Numbered from the stretch's first letter, positions 1-12,269 are shown. The stretch: 32,500 nt of DNA from Deinococcus sp. YIM 77859 (GCF_000745175.1 NZ_JQNI01000002.1:1715001-1747500), one strand, 5' to 3'. Made by a program: numbers and translations. The notes: generated from the letters alone by a model not told the origin.

Positions 1-509
1 TCGCGCAGTTGCGCGCGGGCGGCTTGGTCCTGTACTTCCGGCACTTCGAGACCCAGGGCGCCGACGCGCCGCAGGTGACCCTGCGCGACTGCACCACCCA
101 GCGGACCCTCAGCGAGCAGGGGCGGGAGAACGCGCGTGAGGTGGGGCGGCTCCTGCGGGAGCTGCGCGTGCCCCTCGGCACCGTGCTCAGCGGTGAGTAC
201 TGCCGCAACCGTGACAGCGCGGCCCTGCTCGCGGGGCGGGTCAGCCCTACTCCCGCTCTGAATAACCCCTTTTTCCGCAGCGGCACCGAGGCGGACCGTC
301 AGCGGGTGATGGCCCGCCTTCGCGCTCTCCTGAGCACGCCGCCCCGCGCCGGCACGAACACCGTCATCGTGACGCACGAGCAGAACCTGCGCCTGCTGAC
401 GGGCTGGATGCTGGCCGAGGGCGAAGCCGCTGTCCTCAAGCCCGCTGCCGACGGCCGCTTCAGCGTGCTGGCCCGCGTGACGCGGGAAGGGTTCAGGCTA
501 GGCCGCTGA
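1..509 (+). CDS. Histidine phosphatase family protein (5' end missing)
   Basis: The reading frame is open to the left edge, so the start codon lies outside the window and the in-frame TTG at 9 is probably internal. The visible protein opens with a short beta strand followed by RHFET, the RHxxT phosphohistidine signature of the phosphoglycerate-mutase-like (histidine phosphatase) superfamily. A later VTHEQN supplies the second catalytic His, and SGEYCRNRDSA matches the usual region after the first helix. The family removes phosphate from sugars, nucleotides or proteins; the substrate cannot be read from sequence. About 166 residues are visible, close to the whole domain, so only a signal peptide or a short N-terminus is likely lost. 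It is followed by 128 bases that hold the promoter of the next gene. Confidence 0.8.
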   Translation, partial: AQLRAGGLVLYFRHFETQGADAPQVTLRDCTTQRTLSEQGRENAREVGRLLRELRVPLGTVLSGEYCRNRDSAALLAGRVSPTPALNNPFFRSGTEADRQRVMARLRALLSTPPRAGTNTVIVTHEQNLRLLTGWMLAEGEAAVLKPAADGRFSVLARVTREGFRLGR

Positions 510-596
510 CCCGGCTTTCCTGCGGAAGAGGCCCCATCCGCGTGCCCTCCGGCCCTCGGGTGGGAACGGTCGGGGCACGTTCTGCGGGATCCGGGC

Positions 597-602
597 TACA
601 GT
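597..602 (+). promoter_or_regulatory. Putative -10 box of the acyl-CoA ligase gene
   Basis: TACAGT at 597-602 fits the TANNNT pattern seen repeatedly in this window. It would give a leader of about 30 bases containing the Shine-Dalgarno GGAGGTG at 627-633, just before the ATG at 638. No clear -35 is seen. Confidence 0.4.
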
Positions 603-637
603 AGGAGGATCATTCCTGCCTTTTCCGGAGGTGCCCT

Positions 638-2194
638 ATGAAGACGCCCCTCACGCCCCTGGACCTTGTTCGGCGCGGCCTTAAGCTCTACCCCGAGCGA
701 ACGGCGGTGGTTCAGCCCGGTGGTCCCCGCTTCACCTACCGCGAGTGGGGCGAGCGGATCTACCGCCTTGCCCGCGCGGTGGGAGCCGCCGTGCCGTCCG
801 GCTCGCGGGTGGCCGTTCTCTCCCCGAATACGCACCAGGGCCTGCTGACCTACGCGGGTGTTCCCTGGTCTGGGAACGTGCTCGTCCCGCTGAATACGCG
901 CCTGGTGTCCGAGGAGTACGCCTTTCAGCTTCGGCACGCGCGGGTGAGCCTGGTGCTGGCGGACTGTACGCTCGCGCCCCGAGTGGAGCAGGTTTGCCGT
1001 GACCTTGGTGTTCCGCTGTGGGTGATGGAAGAGGGCGGCGAATTCGAGGCGCGTTTGCAGGCGCAGGACGCTTCGCCCCTTCCCTACGCGGTCCCTGACG
1101 AAGACGACGTCATCACCATCAACTACACCTCCGGCACCACCAGCAGTCCTAAGGGCGTGATGCTCACGCACCGCAACACGCTGCTGAACGCGGTCGAGAC
1201 GCTGTACTACCTGCACTTTGCAGGAGACAGCGTGTACCTGCACACCCTCCCCGACTTTCATGCCAACGGTTGGGGTGGCGTATGGAGTCCCTTCGGCGTG
1301 GGCGCGACCCACGTGACCTTGCCCGCCGTCCGGGGAGAAACCATTCACGACGCGATTCACACCTACGGCGTGACGCATCTGGCCGCTGCGCCCACGGTGT
1401 TGAGCATGATCACCGACCCCGCCACCGCCCGGCGCACCCCCCGCCCCGTGCGGGTGGCGACGGCCGGCAGTCCGCCGCATGCCCGCACCATCGCGGATAT
1501 GAGCGCGCTGGGCTTTGACGTGGTGCAGGTGTACGGCCTCACCGAGACCAGCCCGCTGATCACCGTAGCGGAGCTCTCGGACGCGGAACGGGCCCTGCCC
1601 ATTCCCGAACGGGCCGCGCTTATCGCCAAGCAGGGCTTTGAGATGCTGCTCGCCGGGGAGGTGGAGGTGATGACCCCCGAGCTGACGCCCATTCCACACG
1701 ACGGGCAGACGCTCGGGGAGATCATGGTGCGCGGCAACCTGGTGATGAAGGGCTACCTCGACAACCCGGAAGCGACCGAAAAGGCGTTTGAGGGCGGCTG
1801 GTTCCACACCGGGGATGTCGCGGTCGTCCATCCGAACGGCCGCATCGAGATTCGCGACCGCAACAAGGACGTCATCATCTCCGGCGGTGAGAACATCAGC
1901 TCGGTGGAGGTCGAAGGCGTGCTGTATGCGCACCCTGCCGTCCGCGAGGCCGTCGTGGTCGCGCACCCCGACGAGAAGTGGGGCGAAGTGCCCTGTGCCT
2001 TTATCGCCCTACACGCCGGGCAGCAGGCTAGCCCTGAAGAATTGACCGCCCACGTCCGTCAGCATCTTGCCGGCTACAAGGTGCCCAAGCACTACATCTT
2101 CCGTGACGACCTGCCCAAGACCGCCAGCGGCAAATTCCAGAAGTTCCTGCTGAGAAAGGAACTGTGGGAGGGCCGGGAACGGGCGGTGAACTAG
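638..2194 (+). CDS. AMP-dependent acyl-CoA synthetase (fatty-acid--CoA ligase)
   Basis: This 518-residue enzyme belongs to the acyl-adenylate-forming (ANL) superfamily. It activates a carboxylic acid with ATP and joins it to coenzyme A. The P-loop-like motif YTSGTTSSPKG is at residues 163-173, followed by YGLTETSP (adenine-binding A5), GWFHTGDVA (A7), RDRNKDVIISGGENIS (A8 hinge) and a C-terminal PKTASGKFQK with the adenylation lysine. Length and motifs fit medium- or long-chain fatty-acid ligases; the exact chain length cannot be told. The ATG at 638 is supported by GGAGGTG a few bases upstream. The gene ends at a strong hairpin and is probably monocistronic. A DECR2-like reductase and an ECH1-like isomerase elsewhere in the window would act downstream in beta-oxidation. 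Confidence 0.9.
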   Translation: MKTPLTPLDLVRRGLKLYPERTAVVQPGGPRFTYREWGERIYRLARAVGAAVPSGSRVAVLSPNTHQGLLTYAGVPWSGNVLVPLNTRLVSEEYAFQLRHARVSLVLADCTLAPRVEQVCRDLGVPLWVMEEGGEFEARLQAQDASPLPYAVPDEDDVITINYTSGTTSSPKGVMLTHRNTLLNAVETLYYLHFAGDSVYLHTLPDFHANGWGGVWSPFGVGATHVTLPAVRGETIHDAIHTYGVTHLAAAPTVLSMITDPATARRTPRPVRVATAGSPPHARTIADMSALGFDVVQVYGLTETSPLITVAELSDAERALPIPERAALIAKQGFEMLLAGEVEVMTPELTPIPHDGQTLGEIMVRGNLVMKGYLDNPEATEKAFEGGWFHTGDVAVVHPNGRIEIRDRNKDVIISGGENISSVEVEGVLYAHPAVREAVVVAHPDEKWGEVPCAFIALHAGQQASPEELTAHVRQHLAGYKVPKHYIFRDDLPKTASGKFQKFLLRKELWEGRERAVN

Positions 2195-2210
2195 CGCCCA
2201 GCTCGCCAGG

Positions 2211-2232
2211 ACGCTGCCCCTGCGGGCGGCGT
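2211..2232 (+). terminator. Hairpin terminator after the acyl-CoA ligase gene
   Basis: ACGCTGCCC (2211-2219) pairs with GGGCGGCGT (2224-2232) around a CTGC loop, nine base pairs with one T-G wobble. It is followed by a T-containing stretch (TCTGTGTCTTC) rather than a pure T run. It begins 17 bases after the stop codon. Confidence 0.6.
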
Positions 2233-2287
2233 TCTGTGTCTTCACGGGGTTTATGCCCTTACCCGCTGCCTCGCCCATGCTGGGAGC

Positions 2288-2330
2288 TAGACTGTGGAAG
2301 AGTGTACGCACTCGCACCACAACACTTTTT
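2288..2330 (+). promoter_or_regulatory. Putative rny promoter and 5'-terminal hairpin region
   Basis: TAGACT at 2288-2293 is identical to the -10 boxes of several genes in this window and would start transcription near 2300, leaving a leader of about 105 bases. Two alternative hairpins sit at the predicted 5' end. The short one is GAGTG-TACG-CACTC (2300-2313). The longer one pairs AAGAGTGT (2298-2305) with ACACTTTT (2322-2329), with one wobble, and runs into a seven-T tract. They are mutually exclusive. The start site is inferred, not seen. Confidence 0.4.
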
Positions 2331-2404
2331 TTGACTTGTTGCTGGACGTGCCGGGCGAGGGGATCGCCCTGTGACGTCCTACAGGAACCGAAAGGAAGGG
2401 CCAC

Positions 2405-4105
<1,701 letters not shown>

Positions 4106-4121
4106 GCAGCAGCGATTCAAA

Positions 4122-4151
4122 AAGGGGCAGCCGGCAGATGGGCTGCCCCTT
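4122..4151. terminator. Bidirectional terminator between rny and the baeRF gene
   Basis: AAGGGGCAGCC (4122-4132) pairs perfectly with GGCTGCCCCTT (4141-4151) around an eight-base loop, an 11-bp stem. The A run on its left becomes a T run for transcripts coming from the minus-strand gene; rny transcripts meet CCCCTTCG on the right. It lies in the 107-bp convergent gap. Confidence 0.85.
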
Positions 4152-4212
4152 CGCCTTCCCCTCAAGGTGCCGTGCAAGACGGGCGGCACCCCAAGAAGCG
4201 CGCGATGTGGGA

Positions 4213-5388
4213 TCAGTAGCGCGGCAGCCCCGCAATGCCCCCGAACTCCTGAACGAGCCGTTTGGCACAGTCGCCGTGCAGCCGCTTGACCTCCAGGCCG
4301 TACAGGTCGATCAGATCGGGCAGGACCTCTTCGAGCGTCACCCGCTCCATCAGACTGCCGTCTAGGGGGCTTTCGGTCACGTCTTTCTTGCCGGTGAAGT
4401 AGGGCACCTCGCGGTTGTGGCTGCGGTACAGGTGGAACTGTGAGCCGTCTTCCGGAATCACCAACTGGTAGATCCGGGACTGCTGGATCATCTCCAGCAC
4501 GCGTTCCAGCTCCATCACGCCGTGTTCCTGGATGCGCTCTAGAAGCTGCTCCTCGGTCTTGCGGCGGTGTTCCTCAACGATGGGCCCGATCTTTTCGAGA
4601 ATTTCCGCCGGGTTGGCCCAGCCTGCCCCACCAACCACGTTCGTCTCGCCGATCACCTCAAAGGACGCAGTCTTGGGGAGTTCGGCCTTGAACTCCGCGA
4701 CGCGCTGCACCGGCCCAACCAGGATGAGCTGGCGGATCGCCAGGGCGCGCAAGACTCGCTCCAGGCTCTCGACCTGCGCGTTATAAAAACGCTGACGCAT
4801 CGCGTCTTCACGCGCCTCAAAGAGGTCCGTGCCGCTGTCACTGCGGGGACCGCTGCCCGGCTGGCCTCGCCCCGCCCCCCCGGCGCCGGGTGCTCCGGGG
4901 ACGTGCCGGGTGCCGGACACCATCGTGTCCCAGCGGTCCCCGTCGTCCAGTCGAACGTTCTCCTCGCTGCGCGCCTCCCGCAGCTCACCCTGGTGCAGGA
5001 TGAAAAGCCGCGCCCACTCGTGGTCTACCGCCAAGACGGCCACAGTGGGCATCTGCTCCAGGATGCTGTCCAGCAGGGACTTGAGGGGACGGCCATAGTG
5101 AAAGCGCTCGGGCAGGTCCGCCTGGATCTCGAAGCGCTCGAAGAACGCCTCACCCACCACGTACAGCGAACTCTTGCCGTGGTGGGTGCGGGCGACCTGC
5201 AGGTCCTCAAGGACCTGGTTCATGGGCGTAGGCGGCACGCCCGCCTCCTGCATCTTCACCTTCACTCGGGTCTGGAGGCCCGTGCCGTGGTTCTCAGGCA
5301 GGTCAGGATTGTCGTTGACGACGGCCATCAGGACCATCGCGTTGTCGGGCAAACTCTGGATGCGCTGAAGGTCAGCTCGGGTAATCAC
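4213..5388 (-). CDS. eRF1-like protein of the baeRF class (bacterial archaeo-eukaryotic release factor homologue)
   Basis: This 391-residue protein looks like a baeRF/VLRF1-class protein, bacterial relatives of eukaryotic release factor 1 proposed to act in ribosome rescue or translation quality control. Visible support: a middle domain with VLAVDHEWARLFIL (residues 118-131), a helix followed by LILVGPVQRVAEFKAEL (221-237) as in eRF1-family domain 2, and a third domain ending EFGGIAGLPRY, close to the FGG(I/L)xALLRY ending of the group. Between strands lies a Gly/Pro-rich loop (about 164-186) containing GRGQ at 173-176, where eRF1 has its GGQ loop. The GTG start has AAAGGAG six bases upstream. 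It converges on rny. The family assignment is from recalled motifs; the function is not established. Confidence 0.7.
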   Translation of the reverse strand: MITRADLQRIQSLPDNAMVLMAVVNDNPDLPENHGTGLQTRVKVKMQEAGVPPTPMNQVLEDLQVARTHHGKSSLYVVGEAFFERFEIQADLPERFHYGRPLKSLLDSILEQMPTVAVLAVDHEWARLFILHQGELREARSEENVRLDDGDRWDTMVSGTRHVPGAPGAGGAGRGQPGSGPRSDSGTDLFEAREDAMRQRFYNAQVESLERVLRALAIRQLILVGPVQRVAEFKAELPKTASFEVIGETNVVGGAGWANPAEILEKIGPIVEEHRRKTEEQLLERIQEHGVMELERVLEMIQQSRIYQLVIPEDGSQFHLYRSHNREVPYFTGKKDVTESPLDGSLMERVTLEEVLPDLIDLYGLEVKRLHGDCAKRLVQEFGGIAGLPRY

Positions 5389-5514
5389 GGTCGCTCCTTT
5401 CCCCCGCCATTGTTGGAAAGTGAGCCTCCGTCAGGGGACGGGTTTGCTGAAGTTCGGTTTACATTTCCCGGGCCTGCCCGTCTTTCCGGCCCCCGGTGGC
5501 CTCTCCCCGCGGTG

Positions 5515-5520
5515 TAGGCT
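5515..5520 (+). promoter_or_regulatory. -10 box of a leaderless sulfurtransferase transcript
   Basis: TAGGCT ends six bases before the ATG at 5527, leaving no room for a Shine-Dalgarno. This predicts transcription starting at or next to the start codon. Confidence 0.55.
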
Positions 5521-5526
5521 GCGGGC

Positions 5527-6390
5527 ATGACCCGGCCTGAATCTCCCCTCAAGGACGCCGTCTGGCTGCTCGCCCATCTGCAAGACCCACAGTTGCGGGT
5601 CCTGGACTGCCGGTACGCGCTGACAGACCCTTTGGTGGGCCGCATCGCCTACCTCGAGGGGCACGTGCCAGGTGCGGTCTACGCGGATCTAGAAACGGAC
5701 CTCAGCGGTCCGGTTCGGCCAGACGGTGGGGGCGGACGGCATCCACTGCCTGACCCCCAGGTGCTGGCGAATTGGCTGGGCAGCGTGGGGATCGGGAATG
5801 ACAGCGTGGTCATCGCGTATGACGACCCCAGTGGTGGGCAGGGCTTCTATGCCACCCGGGCCTGGTGGCTGCTGCGTTGGTTGGGGCACCGGCAGGTCTA
5901 CGTGCTCGACGGGGGATGGCCCGCCTTCCTGAGGGCGGGGGGAGAGCCCAGCACCGCCGAGCCGACCTTCGCCCCCACGACCTTCACGCCGGAGGTGCAG
6001 CCCGACATGGTCGCTACTGCAGCCGACGTGGCCCAGCGGGGCGCGAACACGCTGCTGATCGATGCGCGCGCCCCGGCCCGCTACCGGGGCGACGTGGAGC
6101 CGCTCGACCGCAAGGCCGGGCATATCCCCGGTGCCCTGAACCGCGAGTGGACTGGGGCGCTTACGGAGGACGGACGCTGGCGGGACGCTGCCGCCCAGGC
6201 TGCGCGCCTGAACGTGGGAGACGCCGCCACCATCACCTACTGCGGGAGTGGCGTGAGCGCTACCCCGAACCTGCTCGCCCGGGAACTCGCCGGAGTTCCC
6301 CTGGGGCCGCACAACCGCCTCTACGCCGGGTCGTGGAGCGACTGGATCAGCGACGACACCAGGCCGGTGGCGACGGGTGAGGCGCCGTAA
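5527..6390 (+). CDS. Sulfurtransferase, 3-mercaptopyruvate type (two rhodanese domains)
   Basis: A 287-residue tandem rhodanese. The N-terminal domain (about residues 1-140) is the inactive copy. The C-terminal domain carries the catalytic Cys239 in CGSGVSA, close to the CGSGVTA loop typical of 3-mercaptopyruvate sulfurtransferase and unlike the CRKGVT of thiosulfate sulfurtransferase. AGHIPGALN (197-205) and WxDW-like ends are standard. It would transfer sulfur from mercaptopyruvate (or thiosulfate) to a thiol or cyanide acceptor in the cytosol. The start is chosen because TAGGCT sits six bases upstream, the leaderless pattern of this window. It converges on the DUF3105 gene with 11 bases between stops. 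Substrate preference is inferred from the loop only. Confidence 0.9.
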   Translation: MTRPESPLKDAVWLLAHLQDPQLRVLDCRYALTDPLVGRIAYLEGHVPGAVYADLETDLSGPVRPDGGGGRHPLPDPQVLANWLGSVGIGNDSVVIAYDDPSGGQGFYATRAWWLLRWLGHRQVYVLDGGWPAFLRAGGEPSTAEPTFAPTTFTPEVQPDMVATAADVAQRGANTLLIDARAPARYRGDVEPLDRKAGHIPGALNREWTGALTEDGRWRDAAAQAARLNVGDAATITYCGSGVSATPNLLARELAGVPLGPHNRLYAGSWSDWISDDTRPVATGEAP

Positions 6391-6401
6391 CGCCCGCTTT
6401 C

Positions 6402-6899
6402 TTAGCGTGTGCCGCTGTACCCCCCGGAACAGGCCGCGCCGCGCTCGGGTGCGGTCGGTCCCTGCTCGTACTTGTCGAGGAAGGCTTTGAGGCGCTCGTC
6501 GGTCGGGCTCTCCACCGCGAGCTGCGCGTTCCAGGCGCTCGCCACAACCGGGGAGGGCAGCCCCTCGTAGGGGCTCAGGATGGTGTAGGGCCGCCCGTCC
6601 ACAAGCGCCTTGAGGGCCGCGACCCCCTCCGGAGCGAGGTCGGGGCGGTAGGTGATCCACACGGCCCCGTGTTCCAGACTGTGCACCGCGTACTCGTTGT
6701 ACAGGGGTTGGTCATAGACGCCGCAGTTCTGCCACAGGGTGTTGTGTGCTCCACCGGCGGGCGGGTTCTCGGCATACACCAGCGAGCCGGGCCGGTGGTC
6801 ACCCCCCTGGTAGTCAAAGGTCTGAACGCCCTCAATGCCCTTCTGGGCACAGGCCGCGAGCGCGAGGGACAGCAGGGGAAGGAGGAGAAGACGCTTCAT
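6402..6899 (-). CDS. DUF3105 family lipoprotein
   Basis: A 165-residue secreted lipoprotein: positive N-terminus, hydrophobic stretch and lipobox LAAC with Cys17 as the lipidated residue. The body matches DUF3105, with [12 protein letters not shown], a Cys-Gly-Val-Tyr segment and [12 protein letters not shown] (a conserved His-rich core). No biochemical role is known to me for this family. It sits between a sulfurtransferase and a DnaQ-like exonuclease, neither of which suggests a shared task. A TAGCCT box lies eight bases before the ATG on the minus strand (6908-6913), with GAGG in between, so it may have a very short leader. Confidence 0.85.
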   Translation of the reverse strand: MKRLLLLPLLSLALAACAQKGIEGVQTFDYQGGDHRPGSLVYAENPPAGGAHNTLWQNCGVYDQPLYNEYAVHSLEHGAVWITYRPDLAPEGVAALKALVDGRPYTILSPYEGLPSPVVASAWNAQLAVESPTDERLKAFLDKYEQGPTAPERGAACSGGYSGTR

Positions 6900-6942
6900 C
6901 AGTCCTCAGGCTAAAGGCTGCGCGTGAAAAACATGTCCTTTC

Positions 6943-6958
6943 CCACGCCCCAGCGTGG
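6943..6958. repeat. Perfect inverted repeat between divergent genes
   Basis: CCACGC (6943-6948) and GCGTGG (6953-6958) flank a CCCA spacer, 11 bases before the exonuclease start. It could be an operator or a short hairpin; nothing in the sequence decides. Confidence 0.35.
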
Positions 6959-6969
6959 AAGGCTGAGGC

Positions 6970-7536
6970 ATGAGCGCCCTTCCTCGCCTGGCCGCCCTCC
7001 ACCAGCCCATCATCTTCGTAGACACCGAGACGGGCGGGCGTGACCCGGCGCGGCATCCACTCCTCACCGTCGGGCTGGTCACCCTCACGCCGCAGGGTGA
7101 GGTCACGCGGCCCCTGCACCTGCGGGTACGGCACGAGCAGTACGACGTGGAGGCGGACGCCATGGCCGTCAACGGGATCGACCTCACGGCGCACCACAGC
7201 GGGGCGCAGCCGCCCGAGCAGGTGGCGGAGGCCATCCGCACCTATGCCCGCGAGGTTGGGCGAGTGATGCTGGGCGGGCACAACCTGCATTTCGATCTGG
7301 GCTTTCTGCGCCCGTTGCTGCCGGACCTGAACAGCGTGTTTCGGCGGGGGCGGGTGGACACCAAACTCACGGCCCAGTTCCTGATTCACGCGGGGCTCCT
7401 TCCGCGCCAGGTGGGAACGCCGCTCGATCAGCTCGCGGCGCACTTCGGCCTGACGTACCGCGCCCACGACGCACTGGAGGACGCGGCGGTAACGGCCCGG
7501 GTCTACGCGGAACTCCTGCGGGTAACACTGCGCTGA
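6970..7536 (+). CDS. DnaQ-like 3'-5' exonuclease (DEDDh)
   Basis: A 188-residue stand-alone exonuclease of the DnaQ/epsilon fold. All catalytic residues are visible: Asp18 and Glu20 in FVDTET, Asp109 in HNLHFDLGF, and the His166...Asp171 pair in AHDALED, which defines the DEDDh subtype. It removes nucleotides from 3' ends of DNA or RNA; proofreading, repair or oligonucleotide trimming are all possible, and no polymerase gene is nearby. It ends eight bases from the convergent beta-CASP gene. The start at 6970 places the first beta strand near residue 13, as expected. No leaderless box is present before this ATG; TGAGGC just upstream is a weak Shine-Dalgarno candidate. Confidence 0.9.
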   Translation: MSALPRLAALHQPIIFVDTETGGRDPARHPLLTVGLVTLTPQGEVTRPLHLRVRHEQYDVEADAMAVNGIDLTAHHSGAQPPEQVAEAIRTYAREVGRVMLGGHNLHFDLGFLRPLLPDLNSVFRRGRVDTKLTAQFLIHAGLLPRQVGTPLDQLAAHFGLTYRAHDALEDAAVTARVYAELLRVTLR

Positions 7537-7544
7537 AAAGAAGG

Positions 7545-9002
7545 CTACTCTCCCCCCGCCCGCTCCTGGGCGTCACCGTCCCTGTGGGGCAAACCGGGCG
7601 GGCGCCCACCAGGGAAAGCCGCACTCAGGAGATCCACCTCCTGACGGTCAGGCACGATGTTGCCGGTCAGACCGCGCGCGGCCAGGACGGGCAAAAAGGC
7701 CTCCATCACGTGCGGCTCGCCGTGGACAAGCCACACGCGGGGCGTGCCGGTGGTGGCGAGAAAGGCGAGCAGGTCATCTTGGTCGGCGTGTGCCGAGAAA
7801 CCGCCGATGGTGTGCACCTGAGCACGCACCAGGACCTCCTCACCCAGGATGCGCACACGGTCGGCTCCGGCCACAATGCGGCCCCCTAGGCTGCCGGGAG
7901 ACTGGTAACTCACGATGATCAGGCTGGTGCTCGGCTTCCAGAGGTGGTGCTTGAGGTGGTGCTGAATCCGGCCGCCGGTCATCATGCCGTTTCCGGCCAG
8001 GATGATGGCGGGGCCGTCGTAGCGGTTGAGGCGTTGCGACTCGGCACTGGTCGGCACCACGTGCAGCGTGGAGGGCCAGAAGGGATCCTCACCGCCCTGC
8101 AGGGCCTCGCGGATGGGCGGGATCAGCTCGTCGCCGAACTCGAAATACTCGGAGGTGGCGCGGGTGGCCATGGGAGAGTCGAGGAAGATGGGAATGCGCG
8201 GCACCTCGCCCGCGTCCATCAGGTTCTTGAGGGTGTACAGGATGAACTGCGCCCGCTCGATGGCAAAGGTGGGAATCAGGATCTTGCCACCCGCACGAAC
8301 ACTCGCGCAGAGGGCCTCGCGAAACTCCGCCAGGGTGGCGGCAAGAGAGCGGTGAGTGCGGTCGGCGTAGGTCGATTCGATCACCACGGCGTCCGCGGGG
8401 GGCGGGGGCGTGAAGTCGAGCTGCAGGCCGCTCTCGCGGTTGCCCAGGTCGCCCGAAAAGATCACCCGTTCCCCATCCGCCTCGATGAGGAGGTAGGCGC
8501 TGCCCAGGATATGTCCAGCCCGCTGCGGCGTGACGCGTAGGGGTCCGGCGCGCAGGGTTTCCCCAAAGTCCAGCCGGGGCCGCATCAGCGCGAGCGTACG
8601 GTGAACGTCCTCCTCCTCGTAGAGCGGCTCTTGCACCTCCGCTTCGCGGCCCACGCGGCGAGCCTTGCGCAGGTCCTGGCGAAAGCCCTCCACCTGAAGG
8701 CGAGCAGAGTCGAGCAGCACCGTCTCGGCTAGGGCTGCGGTGGGCGGCGTACAGAGAATCGGGCCGCGGTACCCCCGCCTCACCAGCAGCGGCAGCCGCC
8801 CGATGTGGTCGAGATGTGCGTGCGTGACGATCACTGCGGCGAGATCGGAAGGATCGAAGGGAAAGGCTTCGCGGTTGCGGGCCTCGAGCTCCTCACCGCC
8901 CTGAAAGAGGCCACAGTCGATCAGAACCGGACCGCCGCGGGAACTCAGCAGGTGGGCGCTTCCCGTCACGGTGAGGGCCGCCCCCAGACTCTGAAGGTGC
9001 AT
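7545..9002 (-). CDS. Beta-CASP metallo-beta-lactamase-fold RNase/hydrolase
   Basis: A 485-residue MBL-fold enzyme with a beta-CASP insert, related to CPSF-73/Ysh1-type RNA nucleases. Visible motifs: HAHLDH at residues 61-66 (zinc ligands), [16 protein letters not shown], the beta-CASP segment with VIESTYADR and [10 protein letters not shown], and [10 protein letters not shown] near the C-terminus with the last metal ligand. It is shorter than RNase J and lacks a recognisable RNase J C-terminal domain, so it is better called a CPSF-like hydrolase than RNase J. The expected substrate is RNA. The minus-strand -10 candidate is CAGACT, five bases before the ATG (9008-9013), with TTGCGC about 18 bases further upstream, so the gene may be leaderless. 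Confidence 0.9.
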   Translation of the reverse strand: MHLQSLGAALTVTGSAHLLSSRGGPVLIDCGLFQGGEELEARNREAFPFDPSDLAAVIVTHAHLDHIGRLPLLVRRGYRGPILCTPPTAALAETVLLDSARLQVEGFRQDLRKARRVGREAEVQEPLYEEEDVHRTLALMRPRLDFGETLRAGPLRVTPQRAGHILGSAYLLIEADGERVIFSGDLGNRESGLQLDFTPPPPADAVVIESTYADRTHRSLAATLAEFREALCASVRAGGKILIPTFAIERAQFILYTLKNLMDAGEVPRIPIFLDSPMATRATSEYFEFGDELIPPIREALQGGEDPFWPSTLHVVPTSAESQRLNRYDGPAIILAGNGMMTGGRIQHHLKHHLWKPSTSLIIVSYQSPGSLGGRIVAGADRVRILGEEVLVRAQVHTIGGFSAHADQDDLLAFLATTGTPRVWLVHGEPHVMEAFLPVLAARGLTGNIVPDRQEVDLLSAAFPGGRPPGLPHRDGDAQERAGGE

Positions 9003-9083
9003 GGGGCAGTCTGACCCCTCGCCCGGCTTCGGCGCAACTTTACCCGCCCTTCAGACAGAGGCCGGACACCGGGGGATGAGGTG

Positions 9084-9089
9084 TACGTT
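9084..9089 (+). promoter_or_regulatory. -10 box deciding the start of the universal stress protein
   Basis: TACGTT ends six bases before the ATG at 9096. This favours 9096 over the in-frame GTG at 9081, which would lie upstream of the predicted transcription start. Confidence 0.5.
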
Positions 9090-9095
9090 CAGCAC

Positions 9096-9593
9096 ATGAC
9101 AGACCCCCTGATCTTCCGGGCTGAAAGCGGCCCAAACGAGAACGGCGCGGCGACGTCTTTTGGACGCGTCGCCGTGGGCGTCGATTTCTCACCCGCGTCC
9201 CTGCACGCGCTCGAGGTGGCCCGGACTCGCTTTCCCGGGGCGCAGCTGTGTCTGATTCACGTCACTGACGCCCGCGTGACCGCCACACCCGACCTGGGGG
9301 GCGGCCTGGTGCCTGCTGCCCTTGACCCCAACCTGCTTCAGACCCTCGAGAACGCCGACGCCAGCCGCCTGAGCGAAGTGGCCCGCGAGGGGGAAGAGAC
9401 CGAACTGCTCGTGGGCGACCCGGTGACCGGCATCCTGGACGCCGCAGAACGCTGGGGAGCCGAACTGATCGTGGTGGGCACACACTCGCAGGGCGCCCTC
9501 GAACACTTTTTCGTAGGAAGCAGCGCCGAGAAGCTGGTGGCGCGCAGCCCGGTCCCGGTTCTGACGGTGCGCCTGCCGGGGGAGCGGCGGTAA
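9096..9593 (+). CDS. Universal stress protein (UspA family)
   Basis: A single-domain universal stress protein of 165 residues. It shows the first strand [15 protein letters not shown] and the C-terminal nucleotide-binding loop GTHSQG followed by GSSAEKLV, the G-2x-G-9x-G(S/T) type pattern of ATP-binding members. Such proteins are small cytosolic dimers linked to stress survival. An N-terminal extension of about 25 residues precedes the fold. The start at 9096 is chosen from the TACGTT box six bases upstream. It is convergent with the OstA-like gene at 9657. A second universal stress protein lies at 25732. Confidence 0.9.
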   Translation: MTDPLIFRAESGPNENGAATSFGRVAVGVDFSPASLHALEVARTRFPGAQLCLIHVTDARVTATPDLGGGLVPAALDPNLLQTLENADASRLSEVAREGEETELLVGDPVTGILDAAERWGAELIVVGTHSQGALEHFFVGSSAEKLVARSPVPVLTVRLPGERR

Positions 9594-9656
9594 GGTGGGG
9601 GCTGGTCCGGGCGAGCGCCGGAGGGCTCTGCGAGACGGGAGGGCGGCAAGCCCAGC

Positions 9657-10583
<927 letters not shown>

Positions 10584-10589
10584 CCTCTG

Positions 10590-10595
10590 AGTCTA
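10590..10595 (-). promoter_or_regulatory. -10 box of the second OstA-like gene (leaderless)
   Basis: On the minus strand TAGACT ends six bases before the ATG at 10583. This gives the gene its own promoter inside the lptC/ostA cluster. Confidence 0.55.
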
Positions 10596-10665
10596 CCGAA
10601 CGGGGGGGTGAGGCGGATGGAGAGCCATAAACCTGCCCAAAGATACCCTCACAGGGAAGCGCCCC

Positions 10666-11556
<891 letters not shown>

Positions 11557-11557
11557 G

Positions 11558-12166
11558 TCAGGTCTCCTTGGCAGGGCTGCCGAGCGGCACTCGTTTCCCG
11601 TTTTCACACGTCTCGGTGGCGTCGGGATTCCAGCCCAGGGTGGAATCCTCGCCGCTGTCCTCGACGTTGAAGTCAAAGGTCATGCGCATCCGAGTCACCC
11701 GGCCCGTCAGCGAGGGCGAATCGACCTCGGCCACGGGCGCGCTGAAGCCGTACCCCTGCTCGACCCGCACGGGCTGCTCCTCGGTGCCGCGCAGGTCGAT
11801 GTCTGCACACTGCTGCACCAGGGTGATGCTCGCCTGACGGGTGAGCATGTTGTCCTGCGCGTCGATGGTCAGATCAGAGGTGCGCAGGGTGGCGTCCAGC
11901 ACGGGGGGACTTCCGGGTTGCCTGATCCAGCGGCCCCCATTCGAAAGCCCAGTGAGGCGCGTCTCGCCCCGGAGGGGATCATTCGTGACGTGGGCGGCCC
12001 GGAAGCGCCACACGGCGTCCGCGTCCCGCGCCGGATAGAGCGAGAGAGAGACGCCCTCCAGGGTAGCGCCCGTTCGTGCCGCATTCGAAGGGGGAGCCGG
12101 CAACAGCGCGAACACCACCGTGAAGATTCCCAGCGCGAGTAGCGCGTACACCCCGGCTTTCAGCAC
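11558..12166 (-). CDS. LptC-like membrane-anchored periplasmic protein
   Basis: A 202-residue protein with one N-terminal membrane helix (about residues 4-22) and a periplasmic beta-rich body, the architecture of LptC, which passes LPS from the inner-membrane ABC transporter to LptA. Strand patterns such as [24 protein letters not shown] and [13 protein letters not shown] fit, and the position directly upstream of an OstA-like gene matches lptC-lptA order in Proteobacteria. It starts with GTG, and TAGAGT lies six bases upstream. Two Cys residues in the body could pair. Sequence similarity to characterised LptC is weak, so the call rests on architecture plus neighbours. Confidence 0.65.
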   Translation of the reverse strand: MLKAGVYALLALGIFTVVFALLPAPPSNAARTGATLEGVSLSLYPARDADAVWRFRAAHVTNDPLRGETRLTGLSNGGRWIRQPGSPPVLDATLRTSDLTIDAQDNMLTRQASITLVQQCADIDLRGTEEQPVRVEQGYGFSAPVAEVDSPSLTGRVTRMRMTFDFNVEDSGEDSTLGWNPDATETCENGKRVPLGSPAKET

Positions 12167-12172
12167 GGGCGC

Positions 12173-12197
12173 ACTCTAGCGCGAGGGCCTCATGAGA
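12173..12197 (-). promoter_or_regulatory. lptC-like promoter with TCTCATGAG element
   Basis: The minus-strand -10 box TAGAGT (12173-12178) ends six bases before the GTG. Ten bases upstream of it lies TCTCATGAG, whose core CTCATGAG (12189-12196) is a perfect palindrome. The same nine-mer occurs nine bases upstream of the -10 box of the response-regulator gene at 32149. Confidence 0.5.
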
Positions 12198-12269
12198 GTG
12201 ATGGGCGGGGGCTGACAGCGGTGAGGGCAGAGCGCCGGCAGCCAGGGGTCCGCTCAAGCTTTTCTGTCT

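Noticed and set aside
7545..9002. RNase J (rnj)
   Set aside because: The MBL and beta-CASP motifs are present, but the protein is shorter than RNase J and lacks its C-terminal domain; it is closer to CPSF-like hydrolases.
11557..11676. A 40-residue N-terminal extension of the first OstA-like protein
   Set aside because: It would overlap the LptC-like gene and bury the signal peptide; the ATG at 11556 has a good ribosome binding site.
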